Shown here piece by piece: positions 26,011-33,906 of a stretch of 64,000 nucleotides of DNA (position 1 is the first letter of the stretch; the number at the start of each line of letters is the position of its first letter). Origin of the DNA: a virus. A model generated the notes under the pieces. The model had not been told where the DNA came from. It worked only from the letters and a program-made list of their open reading frames with translations, and made no database searches. A program made the translations under genes and the position numbers. The stretch covers positions 23,795 through 87,794 of IMG/VR virus record IMGVR_UViG_3300025122_000009; one strand, given 5' to 3'.

Positions 26011-26864
26011 TTGGATTGGGCCAAGCCGGTTTTAATATCGCGACGGGTTTCGCGAAATACCCTCAGTATAATGTTTATACGCTGGATTCCGAGGCGCAGC
26101 ACACTCCTAACCACTTTCTTCTTCCCAAGTGTGCGAACCATGAGGAGTACGAGTCGCGTACTCCAGATTTGTCAGGATACTTTAAAGAAATCCCAGAGGG
26201 GGAAGAGGTATTATTTATTATTGGGGGCGGAGGAACTGTAAGTGGTGCTTCTCTTGCGATTTTGCAGCAACTTCAAAAGTGCAAAATTCACCTCCTTTAT
26301 ATTAAGCCCGATATCTCTCTAGTGAGTGAACAAAGGATGAAGCAGGAACGTGTGGTCTTCAATATTCTCCAAGAATATGCGCGATCTAGTGTTTTTGAAC
26401 GCATTATTTTAATTGACAATATGGAACTAGATAGAATAGCGGGAGGGGCTCCGGTAATAGGATATTATAAGGAATTGAATAAAATTTTAATTTCTGCTCT
26501 TCACATGATAAACGTCTTTACCCACTCTGAAGCTGTTATGAACACAATCGCCAAACCGCTTGAAATGACGCGCATTACAACGGTTGGCGTTCTAGATGTG
26601 GAAAAAAACGAAGAGAAGTTGTTTTTTCCCTTGACAGCGACTAGGGAAAAGAGTTATTATTATGCAGTGAACAACGAAACGTTAAAAACGGATCGCGAGC
26701 TATTTAAAACTATTACTGGACAACTGAAAGAAAAAATTATTGAGGATAAACTGAAAATCTCATACGGAATTTATTCAACTCAGTATAAAAAGAATTATGG
26801 TTTTTTAATCGCTCGAAGTTCTATGGTGCAAGGCATTATCTTAGAAAAAACCGAGGAGGAATAA
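25998..26864 (+). CDS. Tubulin/FtsZ-like protein with degenerate T7 loop
   Basis: A 288-residue protein. The N-terminus VIGLGQAGFNIATGF matches the first glycine-rich loop of tubulins (tubulin has VGQAG, FtsZ GVGGGG). GGGGTVSGASLAIL (76-89) matches the tubulin signature GGGTGSG with one change, Gly to Val81. The following strand (HLLYIKPDISLVSEQRMKQE) aligns with the FtsZ TKPF...EG-x-x-R segment, and LIDNMEL with IPNDKL. A KELNKIL Asn fits the base-contacting T6 residue. The T7 loop that should read N-x-D-x-x-[ED] is MNTIAKPLEM, without the catalytic acids. So GTP binding looks retained and hydrolysis doubtful. It is shorter than FtsZ (about 380) and PhuZ (about 315). Starts inside the polymerase gene end. 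Confidence 0.7.
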   Translation: MQTVIGLGQAGFNIATGFAKYPQYNVYTLDSEAQHTPNHFLLPKCANHEEYESRTPDLSGYFKEIPEGEEVLFIIGGGGTVSGASLAILQQLQKCKIHLLYIKPDISLVSEQRMKQERVVFNILQEYARSSVFERIILIDNMELDRIAGGAPVIGYYKELNKILISALHMINVFTHSEAVMNTIAKPLEMTRITTVGVLDVEKNEEKLFFPLTATREKSYYYAVNNETLKTDRELFKTITGQLKEKIIEDKLKISYGIYSTQYKKNYGFLIARSSMVQGIILEKTEEE

Positions 26865-26865
26865 T

Positions 26866-27129
26866 ATGTCTATTCGTATACGTGCGTATGTGGGAACATT
26901 TGAGAAAAAAAATGGCCAAGAGCGAGCTATGAAATTTGCTCGGCTGGAGGATTTACCAGAGGGGTTTGTGGAACAAAAAACTAAAGGGACTAACAAAACT
27001 CGCAAACTCGTGGAGGGCAATGAATTGGTGTGGGATCTTGATGAGAAGAGTTTCCGCGTTTTTAATTGGAATACCGCGAAGGGGGATGTTTCACAAATCG
27101 AAAATTTTTCTCTTGACAGCCTAGACTAG
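26866..27129 (+). CDS. Small conserved-type phage protein, unknown
   Basis: An 87-residue acidic protein one base after the tubulin-like stop codon, with a GGAGGAA box. It has a beta-strand start (IRIRAYVGTFEKKNG), a short loop with KTKGTNKTRKL, and ends FSLDSLD. It reads like a small single-domain beta protein. No function can be assigned. The promoter for gp32 begins within its last codons. Confidence 0.65.
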   Translation: MSIRIRAYVGTFEKKNGQERAMKFARLEDLPEGFVEQKTKGTNKTRKLVEGNELVWDLDEKSFRVFNWNTAKGDVSQIENFSLDSLD

Positions 27130-27141
27130 GTATGTTAATAT
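27113..27141 (+). promoter_or_regulatory. Sigma-70-like promoter before gp32
   Basis: TTGACA (27113-27118), 17-base spacer, TAATAT (27136-27141). It overlaps the end of the upstream gene and leaves a leader of about 50 bases before the gp32 start. Confidence 0.8.
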
Positions 27142-27198
27142 TAGTGTCAGATGTTCAGAAAATTTGCTGGGCATACTCTAACTATAAGGAAAAAAATA

Positions 27199-27939
27199 AT
27201 GGGTATTGATCTTAAGAAAATTAAAGCAAGAAAAATGGCGTTGGACAACAGAGGAGGTAACAGTAACTTTTGGCGTCCTCAAGATGGCGACCAAACCATT
27301 CGTATTGTACCAACTCCAGATGGAGATCCCTTCAAGGATTTCTTTTTTCATTATAACGTAGGCAAAAATTCGGGTTTTGTGTGCCCCAAAAAGAATTTTG
27401 GTGATGACTGTCCTGTATGCGGATTTGCTACAAAGCTTTATAATGAAGGGACTGACGACAGCATCAAGATGGCAAAGTCTCTCTTTGCTCGTCAACGCTT
27501 CTTCTCTCCCGTAGTTGTGCGTGGTGAAGAGGCGGATGGGGTGCGCATTTGGGGTTATGGGAAGATGGCGTATGAGTCACTTCTTAACTTGGTGTTGAAT
27601 CCTGAGTATGGCGATATCACCGATGCTGAAGAAGGCACCGATCTTATTCTTACGTATGGGAAGCCTCCCGGTGCTACCTTCCCACAGACAAAGCTCCAAC
27701 CTCGGAGACAATCATCTCCGCTTTGTCAGGACGGTCCAGAAAAGTGTGCTGAAATGATGGAAAGCATTCCAGAATTTGAGGGGCTTTTTGAGCGCAAAAC
27801 TACAGAACAAGTGGGCGCGATGTTAGACGAGTTTTTGGCTGACGAAGATAGTGCTGAAGACAGTTCTGTAGAAACTTCTAAGTATAACGCCAAGGAAACA
27901 TCATCAGTTGATGATGCTTTCAGCGAATTGCTTAGTTAG
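27199..27939 (+). CDS. 32: Single-stranded DNA-binding protein (T4 gp32 family)
   Basis: A 246-residue protein; I choose ATG 27199 (GGAAAAAAATA before it) and not 27151, because the gp32 N-terminus normally begins with the short basic LAST-type arm, here IDLKKIKARKMALDN. The OB fold includes NSNFWRPQDGDQTIRIVPTP and the zinc region with Cys residues in GFVCPKKNFGDDCPVCGF. The acidic C-terminal tail ends with DDAFSELLS, as gp32 proteins use to bind other replication proteins. It covers single strands during replication and recombination, and lies before uvsX. Own sigma-70-like promoter upstream. Confidence 0.9.
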   Translation: MGIDLKKIKARKMALDNRGGNSNFWRPQDGDQTIRIVPTPDGDPFKDFFFHYNVGKNSGFVCPKKNFGDDCPVCGFATKLYNEGTDDSIKMAKSLFARQRFFSPVVVRGEEADGVRIWGYGKMAYESLLNLVLNPEYGDITDAEEGTDLILTYGKPPGATFPQTKLQPRRQSSPLCQDGPEKCAEMMESIPEFEGLFERKTTEQVGAMLDEFLADEDSAEDSSVETSKYNAKETSSVDDAFSELLS

Positions 27940-28007
27940 TAAATGCCCGCAGGGAGGCATGGGGTTACAGATGTCTCAACTTACATTAATCAATACGAGG
28001 AAGAAGA

Positions 28008-29117
28008 ATGGCAAAAGCAAAAAAAGCTGGCAAGCTTTCGATTGCGGACATGCGTAGTTTAATTAACCGAAAAGCCGGCATGCCGGTGGCTCACAATTTA
28101 AGCGAAGAAAATCCCACCCAAGTTGCCGATTGGATTCCAACAGGTTCGCGGTGGCTCGATTCTATTGTTTGTCGAGGTAAGCTGGCAGGAATTCCGGTGG
28201 GGAAAGTCTCCGAGATCGCTGGCCTCGAATCTACTGGGAAATCATACATGGCAGCTCAAGTCGCAGCAAATGCCCAGAAAATGGGTATCGATGTGATTTA
28301 TTTTGATTCCGAATCAGCGATTGATCCGAGCTTCTTGGAGCGCGCCGGTTGTGATTTGGATACTCTTCTTTATGTTCAGGCGCAATCTGTTGAATTTGTG
28401 CTAGAGACTATTGAGGATCTGCTGGGCTCCAATGAAAACAGAATGCTGTTTATTTGGGATTCGTTGGCCTTAACCCCAGCTATTTCTGATATCGAGGGAG
28501 ATTTTAATCCTCTTTCATCAATGGCGGTCAAGGCTAGGATTTTGGCCAAGGGAATGTCTAAGTTGACCGTTCCTATTGCCAATACTCAATCAACTTTTTT
28601 GGTTCTCAACCAATTGAAAACCAACATCACCCGCAGCCCTTCTGAGGCAATGACCACACCTTATATGACTCCTGGTGGTAAGGCGATGATTTATTCTTAT
28701 TCGCTGCGCGTGTGGCTGACAGGGCGTAAAGCCAAAGCGTCATATATCATCGATGATAAGGGATATCGCATCGGTTCCGAAGTGAAGGTTCGGTTGGAAA
28801 AGAGCCGATTTGGTACACAGGGAAGACAATGTAATTTTAAAATTTTGTGGGGTGAGGAAATTGGTGTTCAAGACGAGGAGAGTTGGTTTGAGGCCGTTAA
28901 AGGTTCTAAGCATTTGGCCTCATCGGGAGCGTGGTATACTCTTGCACATGCGGACGGCACCGAAGAAAAATTTCAACCTTCTAAGTGGCCTGAAAAAATT
29001 CAAGATGAGAAGTTTAGGACCAGAATTTTAGAAATCATGGATGAAGAAGTGATTTTAAAATTTGACAAGCGGGAGGTAGACGCCGACCAGTTCTACAATT
29101 CTGAAGAAGCGGTCTAG
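28008..29117 (+). CDS. uvsX: UvsX, RecA-like recombinase
   Basis: A 369-residue recombinase. Walker A is GLESTGKS (72-79), Walker B is RMLFIWDSLA, and the L2-type region has TYMTPGGKAMIYS-like PYMTPGGKAMIYSYSLRVWL. It forms filaments on gp32-coated DNA for strand exchange and recombination-dependent replication. The length fits T4 UvsX (about 390). The gene follows gp32 with a 68-base gap and has a GAGGAAGAAG box. No UvsY gene is recognised in the window. Confidence 0.92.
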   Translation: MAKAKKAGKLSIADMRSLINRKAGMPVAHNLSEENPTQVADWIPTGSRWLDSIVCRGKLAGIPVGKVSEIAGLESTGKSYMAAQVAANAQKMGIDVIYFDSESAIDPSFLERAGCDLDTLLYVQAQSVEFVLETIEDLLGSNENRMLFIWDSLALTPAISDIEGDFNPLSSMAVKARILAKGMSKLTVPIANTQSTFLVLNQLKTNITRSPSEAMTTPYMTPGGKAMIYSYSLRVWLTGRKAKASYIIDDKGYRIGSEVKVRLEKSRFGTQGRQCNFKILWGEEIGVQDEESWFEAVKGSKHLASSGAWYTLAHADGTEEKFQPSKWPEKIQDEKFRTRILEIMDEEVILKFDKREVDADQFYNSEEAV

Positions 29118-29136
29118 TTACTTATAAGGAGATAGA

Positions 29137-29886
29137 ATGAGTCCACAATTTAGAAAGTATTATGCTATAACGGTCATGATTATTCTGGCACTATTGATCG
29201 TAGAAGCATTATGTTGCCAATGTGCGAACGCGAAAGAAAAGCTCACTTACGACATTAATGTTTTAAGTGCGAATGTGGCAAAGGCTGTTATGGTTTATAA
29301 GCCGGATAAGCATGAGAACAAAGAAGTCCTAAAACTGTTTGGTACTTTGGAGACTAAAGAAAACTGGGCTAAGTTTTATTCTGTCCAACACAAGGTGGCA
29401 TCTATCGTGCTGGAGGATGATTTTCCTATTTTATCCGAGATGCATCTTAACAAAAACAACAACAAAAAGCGCTATACCTTACATTTTGGACCTGAAGGGA
29501 TTGCCGGCTCAAAGAAGGTAAAGGGTAAAAAAGAAAGAGCTATTATCCAACCCACCACTGTACCTACTCACGACTTATTAAGCTGGATAAATTATCTTAG
29601 GAATCATGATTTGGAAGTTGGTAAACCTTTTAGGTTTAAAATATTTAGTGGCAATCATTTTTATATGGTGGAATGCTTCCCCGGCAAAGTAGAAGATGTA
29701 TGGACTAAAATGGGAATCATCCCAGCACATAAAATAGATGCGTCTATCCAGGGCCTTGGAAGGAAGAAGAAGTTTAAGAAAGAGGTAAAGGCGTGGATTA
29801 GCGCAGATAGAAAAAAATTACCATTAAAAATGATTTTTGGCTTGACTTTTGGTGAGATTAGGGTTATTCTATCTAACGTAGACTGA
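29137..29886 (+). CDS. Secreted DUF3108-like protein
   Basis: A 249-residue protein with a clear signal peptide: MSPQFRKYY, then a hydrophobic helix (10-26), Cys-rich CCQCANA and a probable cleavage site near residue 32. The body matches the DUF3108 pattern: THDLLSWINYLRNHDLEVGK, then PFRFKIFSGNHFYMVE, then AWISADRKKLPLKMIFGLTF and FGEIRVIL. DUF3108 proteins are periplasmic beta proteins of unknown function in Gram-negative bacteria. Its place between uvsX and the polycation gene suggests an accessory insertion taken from a host. Family call is by pattern only. Confidence 0.65.
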   Translation: MSPQFRKYYAITVMIILALLIVEALCCQCANAKEKLTYDINVLSANVAKAVMVYKPDKHENKEVLKLFGTLETKENWAKFYSVQHKVASIVLEDDFPILSEMHLNKNNNKKRYTLHFGPEGIAGSKKVKGKKERAIIQPTTVPTHDLLSWINYLRNHDLEVGKPFRFKIFSGNHFYMVECFPGKVEDVWTKMGIIPAHKIDASIQGLGRKKKFKKEVKAWISADRKKLPLKMIFGLTFGEIRVILSNVD

Positions 29887-29911
29887 AATTTTTATTAAGG
29901 AGAGAGAGAAA

Positions 29912-31510
29912 ATGAAAAAAGCAATTATTACAATTTTGGGTCTGGCGATCCTCTTGGCTTTGGTAGCCACGATGCTCGATATCGCTAGCGCCGATGCATG
30001 CGAGCCTCAAAGCACTCAAGTGGCTCATTATGACCATGATGACTATGGGTATGATAATCATCACTATGACGATGATTACGGGGATAACAGCTATTACGAT
30101 GATGGCTATAGTTCTGGTGATTATGCGTACACCAATACCAACTATGCTCGAAACCAGTATGTGCCGGTAATCGTTTACGATCATGTTTATGACTATCGAC
30201 TTGGGCGATGGACGTGGGTTAACAGCCACACCAACATGATGAGTTGCCACCGCGCCGGAAAGATCGTATTGTCGGCTTATAACCGGGGCTTAAACGTCCA
30301 CTATGAAGGGTATCGCGGATGCCCCACCCGTGTTACTTATAACACGTATCATCGGGCCACTCAGACATACTTGACCTATCCCGCATTTCATGTTTATTGG
30401 GGAACCACCTTCAATTGGATGCATACTGCTTTTCACCACCATGGATCGCTGTATGCCCATCACTACAACCCGCACCAGATCTACCAGCAACCTTATACGA
30501 TGAGACACCACCATCACTCACAGTATGCGCACTACACTAACAATCAGCACCATACGTGGAAAACGAAACAGTGGCACACAGGACACTGGAAGAAGAATAG
30601 TTATAACAAGAAAGTGGTGGTTAACAAGATTGTCAATAACAATAACGTGACTGTTAACGTGAGCAAGCATTACCGATCTAGTGATTGGAAGAAAAATAAG
30701 AAGTCTTCTAAGAAAAACTGGAAGAAGAAGGGTGGCAAGAAGGGCCAACATTCTGATTTGAGAAAGAACGGTAAAATGGGATCTCAACATTATCGACAAC
30801 AGGAGAATCGCAAAAAGCGTGAGAACCAGTCGGCTTCTTCCCCTCGCGTCAATAATAATAAGAAGCGCTCTAACAACAAGGGTGTTAATAAGAACAAGAA
30901 GCGCCAGAACAATAATGGACAGGCCCATCGCGGCAACCATAGCGCCCACAACAACAAGCGCCATCACCGTCAAGGAAAAAACGTGCCGAAGCGAAGTGAT
31001 TTCCGAAATGGTGCGAACAAGCGTAAAAGCATGCCTAAGCGTGGTAATGTTCAAAGGCGTGGGAACCAACGACCACAAAAGGCAAACGCCCAGCGTCCCT
31101 TTCAGCGGTCCCCGAAGCGTTCTGCCCGAGCCCCCCAGCGCAACCATCAAAAGCGGCAGGTTCAGCAGCAGCGCCCTCGTCAGAACAAGCGCGTGACACG
31201 TCCTTCTCAAAGGCAGACACAGCGCCCCCGCGTTTCTCAAAGGCAGACACAGCGCCCCCGCGTTTCTCAAAGGCAGACACAGCGCCCCCGCGTGACCCAA
31301 CGGCGCACCGCTCCGCAAAACCGGCAGGTTCAGCAGCAGCGCCGTACCCCTCGTCGCTCCAACGTGCATCAGGGTCGCACCGCTCCTCAAAAGCGACAAG
31401 TTGCCCCGTCTAAGAGAGGAAACTCTAAGCGACACGCCAGTGCGAGTCGTCCCCACAACTCCCGACGTAGTGCGCCCGCACGCCCTCAGAATCGTCGGTC
31501 TACTCGTTAA
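29912..31510 (+). CDS. Secreted low-complexity protein: acidic Tyr/Asp head, His-rich middle, polybasic tail
   Basis: A 532-residue protein. The first 28 residues are a signal peptide (MKKAIITILGLAILLALVATM). Residues about 40-75 are Asp/Tyr/His-rich; a small folded part with three or so Cys (MSCHRAG, GYRGCPTRV) follows; about 130-230 is His/Tyr/Thr-rich; from about 250 on the chain is Lys/Arg/Asn/Gln-rich with almost no acidic residues. Near the end a decapeptide SQRQTQRPRV is repeated. No family recognised. The basic tail could bind DNA, RNA or cell-surface polymers; this is speculation. GGAGAGAG ribosome binding site; a terminator follows the gene. Base composition is richer in C than its neighbours at the 3' end. 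Confidence 0.75.
   Translation: MKKAIITILGLAILLALVATMLDIASADACEPQSTQVAHYDHDDYGYDNHHYDDDYGDNSYYDDGYSSGDYAYTNTNYARNQYVPVIVYDHVYDYRLGRWTWVNSHTNMMSCHRAGKIVLSAYNRGLNVHYEGYRGCPTRVTYNTYHRATQTYLTYPAFHVYWGTTFNWMHTAFHHHGSLYAHHYNPHQIYQQPYTMRHHHHSQYAHYTNNQHHTWKTKQWHTGHWKKNSYNKKVVVNKIVNNNNVTVNVSKHYRSSDWKKNKKSSKKNWKKKGGKKGQHSDLRKNGKMGSQHYRQQENRKKRENQSASSPRVNNNKKRSNNKGVNKNKKRQNNNGQAHRGNHSAHNNKRHHRQGKNVPKRSDFRNGANKRKSMPKRGNVQRRGNQRPQKANAQRPFQRSPKRSARAPQRNHQKRQVQQQRPRQNKRVTRPSQRQTQRPRVSQRQTQRPRVSQRQTQRPRVTQRRTAPQNRQVQQQRRTPRRSNVHQGRTAPQKRQVAPSKRGNSKRHASASRPHNSRRSAPARPQNRRSTR
31205..31294 (+). repeat. Three 30-base tandem repeats encoding SQRQTQRPRV
   Basis: Three copies (31205-31234, 31235-31264, 31265-31294) of a 30-base unit, differing only in the last base of the third. 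They keep the reading frame of the polybasic protein. The near identity points to recent expansion. Confidence 0.92.
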
Positions 31511-31526
31511 CTAATAAAATTTACTG

Positions 31527-31555
31527 TTGACTTTCCAACCCTCCTCGGTTATACT
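31527..31555 (+). promoter_or_regulatory. Sigma-70-like promoter overlapping a terminator, before RNase H
   Basis: TTGACT (31527-31532), 17-base spacer, TATACT (31550-31555). The -10 box lies in the loop of the terminator hairpin. Transcription from it would start at about 31562, inside the 3' arm, so the terminator would not act on its own transcripts. Confidence 0.7.
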
Positions 31556-31569
31556 GGGGAGGGTTTTTT
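31539..31569 (+). terminator. Rho-independent terminator after the polycation gene
   Basis: CCCTCC (31539-31544) pairs with GGAGGG (31558-31563), followed by TTTTTTA. The 13-base loop contains the -10 box of the next promoter. It insulates the secreted-protein genes from the replication genes downstream. Confidence 0.75.
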
Positions 31570-31582
31570 ACGTAGAGGAATT

Positions 31583-32542
31583 ATGAAAAGAGTAGTATTG
31601 ATTGATGCCCTAAACATGCTTTACAGGGCGTATATTGTGGACCCAAGCCTTTCTACCAACGGTTATCCAATCGGAGGAATTAAAGGCTTTCTTAAGATTT
31701 TACAGAAAATGGTGAGGGAAATGAAGCCAGACCGCGTTATTATCGCGTGGGATGGCATCGGTGGCTCAAAACGACGGAAATTGGTTCAAAAGGATTATAA
31801 AGCGGGAAGGAAGCCGATCCGGCTGAATCGGGACATTAGGAATATGTCCGAGAATGAAGAAATAGAGAATAAAATTTGGCAACAAACTCGTCTGACACAA
31901 TATTTAAATGAGTTGCCTGTTATCCAAACCATGGTACCTCACATCGAGGCTGATGACATCATCGCGTATGCGGTTCAGATGAATTGTTTTAAGGGTTGGC
32001 AAAAGATTATTATCTCTAGCGATAAGGACTTTATTCAGCTTTGTGATGACGAAACAGTGTTGTATAGGCCGATACAGAAGGTCTTTCTCAACAGCAAAAG
32101 GGTGGTGGAAGAGTACGGCATCCATCCGGCTAATTTCGCCCTCGCACGCGCCATTTCTGGTGATAAGAGTGATAATCTCAAGGGTGTTGGAGGCGTTGGG
32201 ATGAAGACAGTAGCCAAGAGATTCCCTTTTTTAAGCGAAGAAAAGACCCATTATATAAGCAGTCTTATCGACCATTGTGGGGAGATGAAAGAAGAAAAGG
32301 CAAAGGTTTATCAGACTATTCAGGAGAACGTGGACGTTATCGAACAGAATTATAAACTAATGCAGCTGTATTCCCCCAATATCCCAATTAACGGGAAACA
32401 AACTGTGCGGCATGCTATTGAAGATTTTGTGCCTGAATTTAATAAGACAGGCACGGTTAAGATGATGACTGAGGATGGCTTTGGAGCTTTTGACTGGTCA
32501 TCCCTGTTCCAAAACATGAAACGTATCACGACGGAGAAATAA
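31583..32542 (+). CDS. rnh: RNase H / 5'-3' flap exonuclease (T4 Rnh, FEN family)
   Basis: A 319-residue nuclease that removes RNA primers from lagging strands. The FEN acidic residues are seen in order: LIDALNMLYRAY (Asp8), AWDGIGGSKRRK, HIEADDIIAYA, SSDKDFIQL and SGDKSDNLKGVGGVGMKTV, the last forming the helix-hairpin-helix that binds duplex DNA. Length is near T4 RNase H (305). It ends one base into the helicase start and forms the start of the replication operon with its own promoter. Confidence 0.9.
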   Translation: MKRVVLIDALNMLYRAYIVDPSLSTNGYPIGGIKGFLKILQKMVREMKPDRVIIAWDGIGGSKRRKLVQKDYKAGRKPIRLNRDIRNMSENEEIENKIWQQTRLTQYLNELPVIQTMVPHIEADDIIAYAVQMNCFKGWQKIIISSDKDFIQLCDDETVLYRPIQKVFLNSKRVVEEYGIHPANFALARAISGDKSDNLKGVGGVGMKTVAKRFPFLSEEKTHYISSLIDHCGEMKEEKAKVYQTIQENVDVIEQNYKLMQLYSPNIPINGKQTVRHAIEDFVPEFNKTGTVKMMTEDGFGAFDWSSLFQNMKRITTEK

Positions 32543-33903
32543 TGGAAAAAGTTGATTTTTCTAAATATGGGAAAGCTTTCCAAGAGGACCTGGCACAATT
32601 AATCCTGGAGGATAGATCCTTTTCAGATCAAATGCAAGAGGTTTTGAAGCTCGAATTCTTTGAATTTAGATATCTTCAAGTATTTATTGAAAAGATATTT
32701 GATTATCGCAACAAGTATGGCGTTCATCCCACCAGCAAGATAATGATTACTCTCCTCCGCGCTTCTTTAGATGAGGAGAATGACGCGGTTAAGAAACAGG
32801 TTAGGGATTATTTTGCGCGTATCCATAAAGCAGGATTCGGCGTCGATGGCGATGAATATATTAAGGAGACTTCGCTTGATTTTTGTCGAAAACAAAAGCT
32901 CAAGGAGGCAATGCTTGAATCGGTTAAGCTTTTAAAAAGTTCGTCTTTTGACGAGATTAGCGAAGTTATTAATCAGGCTCTAAAGCTGGGGAGTGATAAT
33001 AAGTTTGGATACGATTATAAAGTAGACTTTGAAAAGCGATTTGAAATTAAAGCTCGCAATGCCGTCAGTACTGGGTGGAAAGAAGTTGATGACTTATGTA
33101 AGGGGGGCTTGGGAGAGGGAGAACTGGGAGTGGTTATTGCTCCTACCGGAGCGGGAAAATCAATGGCTTTGGTACACTTGGGGGCCGAGGCTGTAAAAGA
33201 AGGTAAAACTGTCATACACTATACTTTGGAATTGGGATCTACTATAATTGCATCGAGGTATGATAGTTGTATTACAGGCGTTCACTTGAAAGACCTCTTT
33301 TCTTTTAAAGAACAAATATTTGAAACTGTCCAAGAGTTGGAAGGAAATTTAATTATTAAGGAATACCCAACAAAATCAGCTTCGCCCACCACAATCAAGA
33401 CTCATTTGGAGAAGCTTCGCCACCGGGGCATACCCATTGATATGATTATTGTTGATTATGGAGATTTATTGCGACCAAATGTGATAAGAAAAGAGAAAAG
33501 GCACGAACTGGAAACTATTTACGAAGATTTGAGAGCCCTCGCTCAAGAATTTAAGTGTCCTTGTTATACGGCTAGTCAAACTAACAGGAGCGGCTTGAAC
33601 GCGGAAGTAATTACAATGGAATCTATTTCAGAAGCTTTTAATAAATGCTTTGTAGCAGATTTTATCTTCTCCTTATCGCGCACCATCCAAGATAAAAACA
33701 CCAACAGTGGGCGCCTTTTTATAGCTAAAAATAGAAATGGCCCGGACGGATTAATTTATCCTATATTTATGGACACGAGCAATGTGAAGATAAAGGTGCT
33801 TCCTTCGACTGGAGAAACGATGGATAGCGTTGTATCTAAAACGTCCAAAGAGCAGGGAGAACTTCTCAAAGAAAAATATAAGCAATTTAAAAAAGGTAAA
33901 TAA
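32542..33903 (+). CDS. 41: Replicative DnaB-type helicase (T4 gp41 family)
   Basis: A 453-residue hexameric helicase. The N-terminal helical domain (1-150) is followed by the RecA-like core: STGWKEVDDLCKGGLGEGEL, Walker A APTGAGKS (200-207), Walker B MIIVDYGDLL, and ASQTNRSG (motif III-like). Near the C-terminus IAKNRNGPDG matches the DnaB arginine-finger region (K-x-R-x-G). It unwinds the fork and works with a primase that is not in this window. Overlaps the RNase H stop codon by one base and is followed 3 bases later by the reductase gene. Confidence 0.93.
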   Translation: MEKVDFSKYGKAFQEDLAQLILEDRSFSDQMQEVLKLEFFEFRYLQVFIEKIFDYRNKYGVHPTSKIMITLLRASLDEENDAVKKQVRDYFARIHKAGFGVDGDEYIKETSLDFCRKQKLKEAMLESVKLLKSSSFDEISEVINQALKLGSDNKFGYDYKVDFEKRFEIKARNAVSTGWKEVDDLCKGGLGEGELGVVIAPTGAGKSMALVHLGAEAVKEGKTVIHYTLELGSTIIASRYDSCITGVHLKDLFSFKEQIFETVQELEGNLIIKEYPTKSASPTTIKTHLEKLRHRGIPIDMIIVDYGDLLRPNVIRKEKRHELETIYEDLRALAQEFKCPCYTASQTNRSGLNAEVITMESISEAFNKCFVADFIFSLSRTIQDKNTNSGRLFIAKNRNGPDGLIYPIFMDTSNVKIKVLPSTGETMDSVVSKTSKEQGELLKEKYKQFKKGK

Positions 33904-33906
33904 AGG

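Noticed and set aside
27943-28062. Short frames between gp32 and uvsX (ATG 27943 and ATG 27959)
   Set aside because: Both run into the uvsX gene out of frame and end within about 40 codons; the box GGGAGG is present but the products look like chance.
30518-31456. 312-residue minus-strand open frame opposite the polycation gene
   Set aside because: The Leu/Arg/Val-rich repeats are the mirror of the Lys/Arg/Gln/Asn codons of the plus-strand gene; the plus-strand frame has a signal peptide and a ribosome binding site.
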